From contig CM046443.1 of NCBI GenBank assembly GCA_025506515.1, positions 40,436,831 to 40,500,830 on the forward strand: a DNA stretch of 64,000 bases, written 5' to 3'. The notes beneath the pieces were generated by a model. It had not been told where the DNA came from. It searched no databases and saw nothing but the letters and a program-made list of their open reading frames with translations. The position numbers and the translations under genes were made by a program. This document shows positions 34,632-47,340 of the stretch, one piece after another (within the stretch, counting starts at the first letter, position 1; each line of letters begins with the position of its first letter). This stretch comes from Flaveria trinervia. Lineage: Eukaryota > Streptophyta > Magnoliopsida > Asterales > Asteraceae.

Positions 34632-37000
34632 GCATTCTTTAATTACACATATCAGAATCAGTGGGAATAAATCATCTCTGGTTCGTACATTCCTACTGTT
34701 ACCGTTGGGGAGGTTTTCTCTCAAAATAAGGATCCATCTCATTTCAATGAGAGAGATTTGAAACTGATTGACAGAGATCAAAAGGCATTTGAAGCTTTAA
34801 CCTTGTGTCTTGCACCTGACATTTATAACCGCTTTGCCGAACCCAAAAATGCCAAATCTCTATATAATGCCTTATGTGAATTCTATGATGGAAATGATGA
34901 GTTAGTCAAGGACAAAGGAGTACAAGCTGAGAAAGAGTTCAATTCATCCGTGGGATACAAGAATGAGACCCTTACTAATTTAACAAACCCTGTTCTGATG
35001 GTCTCAAGCACTTTGAAGAAATATGATGTAAAGGTTGCTTCAATACTTCGATTCCATCTCATTCAGTGATTAATCAAACTCAAAGGTTGCTTCTGGTACT
35101 TCGATTCCATCTGACACAATGGCACTGTTTGGTATGTTTGTCCACAGCTACAAAGCACTAGAAGCTGGTGAATTGAAAGGAAAAGGGATGACTATGGAAG
35201 ATATGTATCAAGTTGACCTAGATGACTTAGAAGAAACAGGCATTTGGTGGCAAATGGCATTGTCCTTTGCCAATAATAACTGACCCAAGCAACCGAGGAG
35301 TTCCAAGACTAGTCTCTGGTGGAGAGAAGGAAGAAAGTAAGCAAAAGAAAGAGACAACACTGATTACAAGTTTTGATTGGAGTGTTGAAGCTAAAGAGAC
35401 CAAAGAGGAAATCAACCAAGCCTTAGTAGATGAGATAGCAGATGAAGAGGAGAGTATTGAAGAGTTTTATCCTTTCAAAGAGTTTACCATTGAAGCTGAA
35501 GTTAATTAAACTCTTATCCATAAGGAAGTTGAACAAGCCAGGTCAAGGGGTACAAGAATGAGTGAAAAGAAGGATTGCGGTGAAGAAAGTGTGGATGTTG
35601 GTGAGAAGAATGATAATCTGAAAGAGTTCAAGTCTGAGAATGTGGAGTTGGTGAAGATACAATTTAAAGAGAAGGGCAAGGAGAAGCAAGCTAGTACAAC
35701 CACTATTGAGGAAATAAAAAAGTACTCTAGTGTGCTAATATGATAGAGCCCTCATAGCAGAAAAGGTGGGGATGGGTTTTCCTTATGAGGTAGTACAAGA
35801 CATGTGCTTTTCTGTTTGCAAAATCAGATTATTTGGTATCGTCTGTTATTTGATAATAAAAAAACCTAAAATGAATCAATGACGAGCTTAAACTAAATGA
35901 GTCAAAATACTTTGTTAAATTAAATGATGATTTAAAAGAAAATGAATATCTTAAAAGACTTGTTTTAGAAAGAAATGTTCAAATAAATACTTTGACTGAA
36001 AGAGTCGCTCTTGTTGAGTTTGAAACAAGTAAACTTTAGTCAAAACTTGATAAATAGACAATCTTAAGGATGAAACATGACTATTTGTGTAAATCACAAT
36101 GAGGAGCTATGATTAAAACATGTTTGGGTTATGAAAATGCTTCAGTTTATCCTCCTCCTAATAATTACTGTATTCATCAATGCCAATTCCTCATCCTTCA
36201 AATGATTTAATTGAACAGATACTAACAATCTGTCTATAGGTTTGGAAGGTGTTAATCATAAGGAATTGTGTGAGGAGTACGATTATAGGCCAACGAATGG
36301 ACTTGGATGGAATATCCTTAGTACCCTAAAGCTCACAATCTATTCTAGATAATAGTTCTAGTTTAAGTAACTTTTTTATTTCTCCAAAGTCTATCTTAGA
36401 CATTAACTCTATGTGTTCAAGTGGTTGTTCCACTTCTTTATCAAATGATTTAAGATGTAATGATGATATTTCAAATGCTTGCGTGAATGAGGTTGTGGAT
36501 GATTCTGTTATTGCTCATAATGATAAAACAAAAGGAAACTGCTTAGAAAAGTTAATTTCTCATCCAATTCCATCGTTTACCCCAATTAAAATTTCACAAT
36601 CTAATGAACGAGTAATATCTTATTCATGTGCTAGTACAAGTGGTACAAGTACCTCATGTACTCCAAATAATGATATATCAACATTTGTAAATAATCATTC
36701 CTTGAAAGACAAATTCATAATAAGAGAAATGTATAAGACTTACAATGATGTTGATTCTAGTTTATTTGAGTGTGACAAGGAAATCTGTATAGATAAAATT
36801 CTTGATTTGTTACATACTAAACCTAGATTAAAATCCCATTGCTTTAGATGTGGTAAAGATAGACATTTAGTTCAAATCTATCCTGAGCTTCAACATAAAT
36901 TTGTACATAAGAATTCTTTTGGTAGTAGATTAACTCATATTGTTAATAATTTCTTTTGCAAAAAATCTTAAGTACCAAAACCTAAAGTTGTTCAAACATG
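34632..37000 (+). pseudogene. Element D gag, main part
   Basis: It continues the fragment at 14279. The 34758-35069 frame carries KLIDRDQKAFEALTLCLAPD and KNAKSLYNALCEFYDGND, the usual Copia gag core. Further pieces: 35267-35509 (acidic), 35558-35743 (Lys/Glu-rich), and 36411-36971, which ends with a zinc knuckle CFRCGKDRHLVQIY whose last Cys has become Tyr. Stops and shifts separate the pieces. The first ~187 bp exist in a second copy inside the C left LTR. Confidence 0.82.
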
Positions 37001-38350
37001 GGTTTCTATTTCAAATGGTTAACTTGGTCATTCTATTTTTTGTAGGAGTTGTCCACTAAATTCATAAAGAGTTTTTGGCATGTTGATAGTAGATGCTCTT
37101 AACATATGACCGGGTTGAAAGATTTGTTAGCCATTTATCGTATTATCAATGGAGGATCTATGGCATTTTCTGGTGACAAGAAAGGTGATAGATGATTGGT
37201 CAAGGCTAGGTATCAAATGGATCTCTCACTTTGGAGAAAGTCAGCTTTGTGCTAGAGCTAGCATTCAACTTATTGAGTGCCTCTAAAATCTACGATAAAA
37301 ACATTCCAGTTTTATCTCTCTCCAATGAATGTTATTTCTAAAGTCTGGGTTTAATATTTAATGCGAGCCCCAAGAAAGAATGATACTTCTCTTCTTGATA
37401 TGGGATCCAAAGAATCCACTTCCATTGTCACTTGCCTTCTATCTAAAGCATCACCCTCCGAATCCTTTTTATGGCATCGCTGATTGGGCCATATTAATTT
37501 CAAAAATATTAACAAATTGGTTAAAAACAGTCTTGTTAGGGGATTACCATTAAAATATTCTTCTGTTGTTGAAATATGTATGGCCTATGCCCAAGGAAAA
37601 CAACACAAAAAATCTCATAAGCCAAAACTTGAAAACACTATTTCTAGTCCCCTTGAGTTGTTACATGCTGATTTGTTTGGCCCAATCAGCGTAAAATCAA
37701 TTGCTAAGAAATCTTTTTGTCTTGTTGTTACAGATGATTTCTCTAGGTATTCTTATGTGAGAGTCTTAGCTCATAAAGGAGAAACAACTGAATAGTTGCA
37801 GAAGTTAATTCTTTCAATCAAAATGATAAGCAAAAGGAAGGTCATGGCTATTCAAAGTGACAATGGTATAGAATTCAAAAATCACATCTTTGACTCCTTC
37901 TCTACAAACAAAAGGAATTTTGAGATAATTCAATGCAGGTAGAACACCTCAACAAAATGGTGTTGCTGAGAGAAAGAATCGCACCTTAATCGAAGCTGCT
38001 CGTACCATGTTAATTGAATCTACCTTGCCAATTATCTTCTGAGCCGAAGTAGTAAATTGTGCATCATATTTACTCAATCATGTTTTGATTGTGAAAGATA
38101 AAATGAAAACTCCTTATGAACTATTTCATAGAAGGAAGCCATTGATTAATTTCTTTCGTCCATTTGGATGTTCATGTACCTTGCCTAACATTCATGCACA
38201 AAAATCAAAATTTGGAGTTGTTTCATATGAATGTTACATCATTGGTTACTTATCTTCTCAAAAAGCTTACCATGTGTATAACAAGAGAACACGCATAATG
38301 CAAGAGTCATTCTATGTTGACTGGCAAGAATCTAATTCATCAGAAGCCAG
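37001..38350 (+). pseudogene. Element D protease and integrase, heavily decayed
   Basis: Near 37078 the protease block reads HVDSRCS then stop then HMTG, so the DSG triad has become DSR. The pre-integrase frame 37484-37795 has MGHINFKNINKLV and keeps HADLFGP (first catalytic Asp), but the zinc CxxC is now CMAY. A shifted frame around 37850-38010 holds SDNGIEFKN (second Asp) and GVAERKNRTLIEAA (Glu). 38085-38636 continues with KTPYELFHRRKPLINFFRPFG. Confidence 0.85.
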
Positions 38351-40362
38351 AACCGAACCTACATGGTTCTTTGACTCGAACATTGTTTTTAACTCCTTCA
38401 ATCTTCCAGTTTTCAATGATTATGCGTCCTTTTCTAATGTTCAAACAAACATTATTCCATCAGATCCATTACCTCCAGATATTCTAACTTGTCAAATGAA
38501 CCTCCAATCACAATTGAACTTCCATCTTCATCTCCTTTTGACATTCCACCCCCACCTGTTTCGGCCTCTATTTCTTCAACTCCATCTTCAACCCCAACCT
38601 CCGCTCCATCTGAATTCTTTCAAACCTTTCCATTGACTCAACCTATTAAATTGCCCTATCACCCATTACCTACTCAACATCAATCCATTTGCCCACCCCA
38701 ACCCAATCCATTACCTTTAACTATCAATTTTAAATCTTTGAAAGATCATCCTCATGATAACATTATTGGATCTATTTCTGATGGTGTTAGGACATGGAGT
38801 CAATCTGGTTTGATAAAGTGTGTTTATTCTCTTGTTTCATATCTCAAGTTGTCCAAAGAATGTTCATGCAATTCTTTAGGATACTTGTTGGGTTGAGTCC
38901 ATGCAGTTGGAACTTCAACAATTCAAAAAACTTAAAGTTTGGATACTTGTTGATCTTCCACTGAACAAATGTCCAATCGACACAAAGTGGGTGTTCAAGA
39001 ACAAACCAGATGATTGTAGGAGAGTGGTGAGGAATAAATCCAGGTTGGTGGTTCAAGGATCTGCTCAAGAAAAAGGGATTGATTATACAGACGTATTTAT
39101 CCCGTGGCTCATCTTAAAGCAATCCGAATTTTTCTCGCTCATGCTGCTCACAAGCATTTCAAAGTCTATCAAATGGATGTCATATGTGCTTTTCTTTATG
39201 GAGACATTGATGAAGAGATTTATGTGTGTCAACCACCAGGGTTTGATGATACAAACTTTCCTGATAAAGTATACAAAAACTTGATAAATCTCTTTATGGT
39301 TGACATCAAGCTCCTCGCATCTGGTGTGAGACTCTTACACAGAATCTTTTGAGCAATGGTTTTTCTCGTGGCACTATTGATAGGAATTTATTCAAGAAAG
39401 AAGTGGATGGTGAGATGTTAATCGTGCAAGTCTATATTGACGACATTATTTTTGGTTCCACCAATCGTATGCTTTGCTGGGAGTTTGAGGAGGTTATGAG
39501 AAGCCTATTCGAAATGAGCAAGATGGGGGAAATGTGCTTTTTCCTTAGTTTGCAAGTTGAACAAAATCCTAAAGGAATTCTTATTCATCAGGAAAAATAT
39601 GTCAAAGAAATTCTTAAGAAATTCAAGATGGATGACACTTCTTCAGAATTGATCCCATTTACTACACAGACATGCCACACTCCCAATGTAAACAAGAAAT
39701 CTATTGATCCTCATCTATATAGATCAATGATTGGTTCCCTAATGTACCTTACAACCAATTGTCCAGATATCACTTTTGTTGTGGGATATTGTGCTTGATA
39801 CCAACCTAACCCAAAGGAGTCTCATGAAAAGGCAGTCAAAGGAATTTTTCGTTATCTAAAAGGCTCTTCTCATCTGGGTCTATGGTATCCTTACGGTGGA
39901 CTTTTGATTTGCATGCTTATTCTAATAGTTATTCTAATGGTTGTAGGATGGATAGAAAATTACTGGTTGTTATCAATATCTAGGAAATTATCTAGTATCA
40001 TCGCAGAGCAAAAAACAAATAACTGTGTCTCTTTCCACAGGGGAGGCAGAGTATATTGTTGCTTCTAGTTGTTGCTCTCAAATGTTGTGGATACAACACT
40101 AGATGATTTATTATGGGATTAATTTCCTTCACACTCCATTATTCTATGATAATGTGTAGACATTGAAATCGCCAAGAATCCAATTCATCATTCTGGCACC
40201 AAGCACATTAAGACAAGAATTCATGCCATCCGTGATGCTCAAGAAAAGGGTTTTATTGATATTATTTCTATTGACACAAAAAATTATAAAGCAGATATTT
40301 TCACTAAAACTTATGATAAACCTCGTTTTTATGAACTGATCTCTATGAAATGTCTCATGTAA
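38351..40362 (+). pseudogene. Element D linker, reverse transcriptase and RNase H
   Basis: A Pro/Ser-rich linker (38489-38896) ends in the conserved block NIIGSISDGVRT. RT pieces: 38901-39110 (DTKWVFKNK, EKGIDYTDVF), 39104-39352 (YQMDVICAFLYGDIDEE) and 39349-39798. The last has YIDDIIFGS, where Ile replaces the usual Val of YVDD, and MIGSLMYLTTNCPDI. RNase H (39830-40362) is degraded by stops but keeps EAEYI at 40046 and ends at 40362. Confidence 0.88.
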
Positions 40363-40443
40363 ATATTGTACATAATTTTTTTATTGTTTTTCTTTTTTTT
40401 TTTGTAAATTACTATGCTCCATAGTCCTTCCCTATTTCACAAT

Positions 40444-40490
<47 letters not shown>

Positions 40491-42212
40491 GTATATATAT
40501 ATATGTATATATATTCTTTTATCTTGCTGATATATAGAAATTTCGGGGGAGAATAACATAACATTAGCTAATCTCATTCTTGTAGGACCCTCAGAAATAA
40601 AGTTTTATGTGCCTAGAAGATTTGAAGGCAGTCAACAGTATTGTGTTAGGATATGCATGATATGCTAAGATATAATACGAAGTAGACAATGATCTTGTGG
40701 CTAACTAAAAGGATAAGAAACTTTTTGACTTGGATTATCTCCTTGACATTTGGCCTTCACAAGTTTCAAGTTCTTGTTCAAAATGGATTAAGAGCGTAAT
40801 AAACTCTACTTTGATGATCTTTAAAAGAAAATTCCTTGTTCCCCTTCCCCGTTTAATTAATAGTGCTACTTGCTAGCTCTATTTGTATCCAAGCACTTCC
40901 ATGTTGTATATTACGTGCTTATCTCCTCTGCTATGTGTGAACATTGACCTGGAGTGATGATCTCCTCTGCTATATGTAAGTATTGTCCTGGAGCTCTCAT
41001 CAGCATGTTCTGATGATTATTCTCTGTTATACGTAAGTAAGACATGAAGCTCTGATTAGTTAAGCTTAAATGGTCATCTACTTTGTTATATGTGAGTATA
41101 GACCTGGAGCTCACATCATTTATTCCTTAAAAAGGATTGTGGTTCTTATGAAAAGATCATTGTTGTATTCTCTTTTGGAAAATCAAGTAGAGTTAATTAT
41201 ATTGTTCAACATATCATGAGGACAACAAAAGTTCCTTTGCCAAATGATTGTGGGGACCGAGTCATTCAAGTTTTCTTCAAACTAACCAAAAACATGATAA
41301 TAGAAGCCGCAGATTACTTGTTGAAAGGAAGAAAGCATGGATTTAAAAGGACAAATATATCATCAATCTCGCCAATCTCTGATTTTCTTGAAAGCTTTTT
41401 AGTTTAAAGTGTTTCAACATCCTTTTAACCTCTTTCCCTATTTTACTATTATTATTTTTTTAGTGTTTTATCTTTTTTCTTTGTGAAATGATGTTGGTCT
41501 TGTGGGGCATTTTTGTTTCTTAAATTCTTTTGTGTCTCAATTTAAAAAATATTCTAAATAATTAATCAAAAAAGAAAAGTTAAGTTTTGCTTTAAGCGAA
41601 ACTATTGTTTCGCTAGTAGTTTCGCACAACGAAACTAGAGCCTTTTGATCTAATCTTTTACTAGGCGAAACTATAGTTTCGCTGATTGAAATTATGTTCT
41701 CATCCTCGCATCACTAGTTTCTCTGACTGTTTAGAGTCCTTATTGGACCTCTCGATCAAAACTAATTGTTGTTTATTTTTGCTTCTTTTATGTGTTAATT
41801 TAGACCTTAAGTGGGTGTTTGGAACTCATTTAGATACATTAATTTGTGTTTAAACCGCATTTAGGGGTTTATTAATTGTGTCGGTTCATTACCTTCGCTG
41901 ATTCAATCAGCGAAAGTACTGATGCTTTATGCGAAACTGAACGAAAGTTCATTTGAATTCAACGAAACTGTATTGTCATGCTGCCTATGCAAACTTGACA
42001 ATTTCGCATGTTTGAATTCATGGAAACTACAATTTCACTCACTCTCTTCTTCAGTTTCTCTGATCTCAGCGAAACTACAATTTCGCCCTGCCGAAACTAC
42101 AATTTACTTTAATTTATATCATTTTTTATTGTTTATCTTTCCTATTTGTCATTTTATTCTTTTCTAACCATTTTTTATTGTTTTTTCTGTTAAATGTACA
42201 ATTTGTAATTCG
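40363..42212 (+). other. Spacer between pol and 3' ORF of element D
   Basis: Non-coding. It holds a (TA)n run at 40447-40516, a purine tract GGGGGAGAA at 40545-40553, a degenerate tandem repeat at about 40913-41125, and a GCGAAACT/AGTTTCGC array at 41596-42110. The array includes an 18-bp perfect palindrome at 41665-41682. Confidence 0.78.
40913..41125. repeat. Degenerate tandem repeat, about four units
   Basis: Units begin near ATCTCCTCTGCTATRTGT and end near CCTGGAGCT, with 40-57 bp spacing, inside the spacer of D. Confidence 0.65.
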
Positions 42213-43761
42213 ATGACCGAAACGACATCACCACACTTCTAGATGATTAGAATCCAAAAGTTGTGGGCTTCATAGACTATATTCAATGGCTCAGGAACTC
42301 AACCATTTATGATCATCATATCAGAGTTTTGGAGAGTGGTAGAGTATGACGCAATGTCCACCCCAAAGCAGAATGTTGCAAGAGTTTTGGAGCATGACAT
42401 CTCTATTACTGTGGACATTATTGCGAGGATTCTGAGACTAGAGGATGACTTTAGAGATGAGGTGTTGTTATATGAGTCTAGGGTGTTAGAGGCCTTCAGG
42501 AGTATTGGTTACGAGGGACCTCCTTTTGGCACTAGAAAAGAAATCAAGAAATCCTTTCTATCCAAAGAATGGAGATACATTGCTCACATATTCATCATGT
42601 GTTTAGATCACAGGAAAGAGGGTCAGATGGGCTAAACCTGGATTGGGCAAGGGCCATGATCATATTTTGCAGAGGCCAAAAGGCCAATATTAGCAAGTTG
42701 ATTTTTGATTGTATGATTAAGAATATCATATTCTGCAAAGGCCTAATATTCCACGTCATGGTGAAATTAAGAGGCTTGTTCAGATGAACACAAGAATATT
42801 TGCTGACTGGCCTGCAATAAGACATTATTTTAGTGGAAAAAATACTCATATACGGGAAAATATGTATCCAACAGAGAGGTGGAACTATATATCCACTATA
42901 TCAGAAAGGTGATAGAGACAAAGAACAAAAATGTTGAGGAGAATAGGGAAAAAATCTGATGCTATCAAGAAGAGAAAGAGATATGCCAAGGAAAAAGACT
43001 ATGATTTTAAGGAGGAAATTGGTGAGGTTGAGGAGGCTCTAAGAGTTGAAAAGGAAAAGAGATCAAGAAAAAGGCTGATCAAGCAGAAATTGAGAGGGTG
43101 ACTGAGAGAAGATCAAAGCATAAACATCAGACCTTCTCTAAGACTCATTGAAGAGTTGATAGGTAAATTTTGGATGAAGATATGATTAGAAATCTTAACT
43201 TTTCTCTGGTAAATAAGTTAAGTATGATTAAGACAAAACTGGTGAATTAGGAGTTGAGAGAGAAGAAGAAGAAAGATGAGATGCTTGAGAGTATGACTAA
43301 GATGATGATGGATCAACACGCTTTAATTAAGTGATTACTGACAGAAGTGAATGAGTTGAAAGCATTAGCCAACTTGCCAAATTAGTTAACTTAGTCTAAG
43401 TTAAATGATCTTACAAATACATCAAAGTACTTATTTCTCAATGTGTGTAGCTCATCAAGGGCACGAGAGGGATATAGTGGTGCTGGTGTTGAGATGTGGG
43501 AGGTTCAGGTGCCAAAGATGTTGGTGTTAGTGAGGCTAGTGCTGTAGCTAGTGAGATAGGTGTTGGAGTTAGCTTTGTTAATGTTGTTGGATCAAGTAGA
43601 GCTAGAAGGAAGGAGGTGCAAAAGGTGTGGAGAAATTTGTTGAGGCTGGATTCGTCGATTTAGGATTGGATATTGATAAAGACTTTGTTAGTAAGGAGGT
43701 GGTGAGAGATGTTGGACTCTGAAAGGATCATACATGCTAATTCAAGTGGTGGGTTGATGGT
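42213..43761 (+). pseudogene. Element D 3' ORF, interrupted by element E
   Basis: ATG at 42213 begins MTETTSPHF, then a stop. The 42309-42635 frame has EFWRVVEYDAMS, ILRLEDDF, SIGYEGPPFGTRKEIKK and SKEWRYIAHIFIMCL. GYEG followed by W-(K/R)-Y-x2-H is the block shared with A. Shifted frames continue to about 42840, followed by Lys/Glu-rich sequence to 43300 that suggests coiled coil and a Gly/Val-rich tail. It stops where the E LTR begins. Confidence 0.7.
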
Positions 43762-44473
43762 TGTTCTACTGGAAACTCCCTAAGCCAAGAACCAATGCGG
43801 ATGAAGTATCTACAACAAGAAAAGAAGACAAGTGTCCGCTACCCGCATTTGTACATGCGAATGACCATAGAACAAATGTTGATAAGTGTTTGTTCTTCCG
43901 TATTAACAAATGCGTATAGTCGAACAAATGCTGACAAGTACTTTGTACATCCACATTTACTAATGCGGATGTTCAACAACAAATGCGTGTAAGTGTTTGT
44001 TCATCCGCATTTGCTAATGTTCATGACCAAAAACCAATGCTGAAGAAGAAAAGAAATGCTGATGAAGATTACAACATCCGCATTAGTTAATGCAGATGAA
44101 CAGAAGAAATGCTGATGAACACTTTTGCACTTAGACTAGTTCTCTGATTTATAGGTCAGGGGTAGTTTAGTCTTTTTGTACAAGCATGTGTCAGCCTATA
44201 CATAGAATAGAAATCCTCGTATGTGAGGTGACTGTTGATAGATATTAGACAATTAGAATATTTTGACAATGTGTATTGTGTTACTATTTAATGCAAAACC
44301 CTAGCATTCATTGTAACCATTTTCACCTAAATTAATACAAAAGAGCACTTTGAGTATTTCTTGCATTCAATGTTTTGTGATTGTTTGATTCCGCCTTACA
44401 ATCATTGACTCGATCATCATATTCGGTCCTTGTTGATTCACACAATAGAGAATATCATTCTCACACCCAGTCA
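43762..44473 (+). repeat. Element E 5' LTR (left boundary tentative)
   Basis: The right edge ends GTCA two bases before the primer site. The left edge is set at TGTTCTACTGG because D 3' ORF sequence ends about there; no second LTR is available. AATGCGGATG, CATCCGCATT and ACAAATGCG copies are dense at 43794-44105. A weak TATA-like TTTATAGG lies at 44148-44155. Confidence 0.55.
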
Positions 44474-44475
44474 AT

Positions 44476-44487
44476 TGGGATCAGAGC
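44476..44487 (+). other. Primer binding site, element E
   Basis: TGGGATCAGAGC, one mismatch to the initiator-Met primer site, which shows plus orientation. Confidence 0.85.
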
Positions 44488-44849
44488 TTTGGCTCTCGGT
44501 TCTTATTCCGATATGCCTAGATTTGAGGTGAACTCGATTGATCTAATGATTGAGTTGCTGATAGAGTGTTTGACTACCTCTATTCAGTATACACTTTGAA
44601 TATCTGCTGAAATACGTCAACAGTCACTGTTCATTCGTATTCACCCTCAAGAACCTTTCATCACTCCAAGGGGGTGTCAATATCTAAATAATTGCGTACA
44701 TTTGTTTAGTTAGTGAATGATTTAGAGATTATGGAGCTACATATAAAGTCAAGGAGCTGAACAAAAAGATGTTTCACAGCCTTTTTGAATGCTAGAAACA
44801 AAATGTTACCATGCTGAAAAATACTCTTTGTCTAGAAAGTACCACCTTG
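44488..44849 (+). other. Element E leader; gag N-terminus not found
   Basis: No recognisable gag start here. Compared with F and G the first ~150 residues of gag are missing or unrecognisable. Sequence similar to F gag begins near 44850. Confidence 0.55.
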
Positions 44850-47340
44850 GACATAATGATTGCCAAAATTGAAGCTTTAGAACTTGATGAAAGGAGCACG
44901 AACCTTGGTGGAACTTGATTTATTGAAGCATATAAATTTCCATCAGACACTCACTCTGTGGAAAATGCATTCATCACTGAAGATGATGATTTTCTCTCAT
45001 CCAAAGATCAAGTGAAGACAAGTATTTCATTGCTGCTCCATCATCAACCAAGCCATCAACTTTTTCTTAGCCTACCGAGTTCACTACCACTCCAATAGGT
45101 CTTTCTAAAGATAAAAAGATTGAAGAACAAAAGGCTACTTACAATGCCTTTGTTGCTAGCTTTGAAGCATACTTGGGAGGAACACTCACTTTTGCCCACT
45201 TGATCCAAGAAGATCTAGAAAAAATGGATCCAGATGATGTTAAAGAAATGGATCTGCAATGCCAAATGGCTATGATAGCAGTGAGAGCCAAGAAGTTTTT
45301 TTAGAAAAAAGAGAAAGCTTAGCTTGAATTAAAACACAAAACTTTGATTTGACAAATTCAAAGTAAAATGCTTCAATTGTGGTATGACTGGCCATTTTTC
45401 AAGAGAATGTAATGCTCCAAGAAGAAACAACAACAATTTTTAAAGGAATTCTCAGGGCTAATCATCCACACAACCAAGCTCAAGCTATCAATCCAACAGT
45501 TATCAACAACAGTATCATCTCCAACAACACCATCAACAACAACACCAACATCCCTATTAGACTCAGCCACAACTAACCAACCAAACTCATGGAAGCAACC
45601 AATCTACCTCAAATGCTCTTGTCATCAGAAAAGATGGTGACGGGATCTTATATGCTGAGGAAGTGAAGCCTCAATTTCAAAATCATGCTCTCATGGCTCA
45701 CATCAATGATGGTCCAACTCCAATTCCATCGAGGTAAAATCTAATCTGTGTAGTGATAAATGCATTGTTGAACTACAGGGTTATTGTGAGCATAATCACA
45801 AATTAGTAGCTAAAATCAAAGAAGAAAAAGTAAAATATGAGATGTTTAAAAGAGAAATCAAATACTTTAAAATTAAAATCAAATCTCTCATCTCTAACAT
45901 TAAGAAACTGCATGGGGAAAAGTACACTATTGCAACTGAAAATGAAAAGTTAACTAAAAAGTTAGCCCAATTCAAAGCCGAGCAATCAGTTACTGAAGTG
46001 AAACTTGAAAAGTTTCAACTATCTTCTGCTAAGCTACAAGAGATGCTTGATTCATAGAAGGAGAACAATGATATGACTGGGATTGGATACAACTCATGTC
46101 CCCAACCATATAATGACAACTACACATTCATGCCAGAGTCTGTCACTCTGTCTGATAAAATTGAACCTAAATCAATAGTAACTCAAATCACTAATCCTCA
46201 AAATAAACCAAGTGTTTATATTGAAACAATAAGCAAAAATTAAGTTAGGTCATCCTATCAAAATCAAAGAGTACTCGAACAAGACAGTGAATTTCATTAA
46301 CCCAAAAAGTCCTGTCAAAGCTACAGTGCCTTTTGTGAAATTTGTTCCTGAAAATTTCAAGAAAAGAAGAAAACAGAAGTCTCAATGATTCAGCTGAAAG
46401 TAGTTCTGATTATGAGATCACATCTCCAAAGAATTCAATCAAATCAGACAATGTTTCATTGCCAAATAAAAACAAAATTTCACCGGTTACAAAAATAAAA
46501 ACCAAGTCTGACCCACAATCTTCAAAACCAAAGCAAGGAGTTGTTTTTAACATATGTAATAAAGAACATGTGGATAAATTGGAAAGAGATGTAAGAAGAA
46601 GGGTAAGGAAGTAGAAACAATCTAGGAAGAATAAACCTAGTAGCATCGTTAAACAAACTACTAAACAGGTTGTTTGTGCTTCCTCACCTACATCAAAGGT
46701 TGAGTCTCAGTTGAAAACAGGTAAATCTACTAAGGCGTCAATGTCAAGATCAGCATCAAGAGACAAACACATGTATTGTGACATGTGTGAAATCTCCAAT
46801 CACAGTACTGATGAGTGTTATTTCAATCAATACTGCTCAATCTATGACATGAACAATCATTCCACCAAAAACTGCTATTTTAACAAATATTGTTCAGTTT
46901 GTGATATGACCAATCATAATACATCTGATTGTTTCTTCAAGCATAAAAGGTTGAGGAGTCCTCAAAACAAGCCCATCTCACCTATGTCATCTGTGAAACC
47001 CAAATTCAAAAATCATTTTCATAATAATCATCCAGGACTTCTAGTTCTGATAATAATTTGGGAAACATAAAAGAGTTGAGGAAAATTCAAAGAAACAAAT
47101 ATCATAACATTAGACAAAACACATGATCTTCATAAATCAAAATGATGTTTGATAGTAAAAAACAGATCAAATTTCTTAGAAGAAATAGGGACCAAAGGTT
47201 TCAATGTTCCTCTAACTCTTCAACTGAAATTAATGAGATGAAACTGGGAAAATATCATCAGAAATCACCAAGAACACCTCCCTCTAAGTCACACTTTAGA
47301 GGAAAGTACCAAGAAGTAACTATCATGGATTGAAACGGGA
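44850..47340 (+). pseudogene. Element E gag (C-terminal two thirds) with four zinc-knuckle-like motifs
   Basis: It begins with MIAKIEALELDERS, matching F gag. A first zinc knuckle CFNCGMTGHFSREC at 45369-45410 is followed by Asn/Gln-rich sequence, a coiled coil at 45842-46057, and Lys/Ser-rich pieces (46342-46614). The 46711-47070 frame then has three tandem knuckle-like units: CDMCEISNHSTDEC, CSIYDMNNHSTKNC (second Cys lost) and CSVCDMTNHNTSDC. A and B have one motif in this place. RNA binding and packaging is the family role. Stops at several points. Confidence 0.82.

Larger units (their letters stand above)
13355..43761 (+). mobile_element. Element D: old plus-strand Copia element, host of nested insertions
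   Basis: It has a 5' LTR (about 13355-13723), primer site (13727), leader and gag start (14279), is interrupted by C from 14389 to 34626, then continues with gag, pol to 40362, spacer and 3' ORF (42213 on). It is broken again near 43762 by element E; its 3' LTR is not in the window. Many stops and lost catalytic residues make it the most decayed element here, in line with it being the host of younger insertions. Its iterated motif is GCGAAACT/AGTTTCGC. Confidence 0.82.

Noticed and set aside
42213..42635. Possible host gene
   Set aside because: It follows D pol and shares the GYEG block with the 3' ORFs of A, so it is part of the retroelement.
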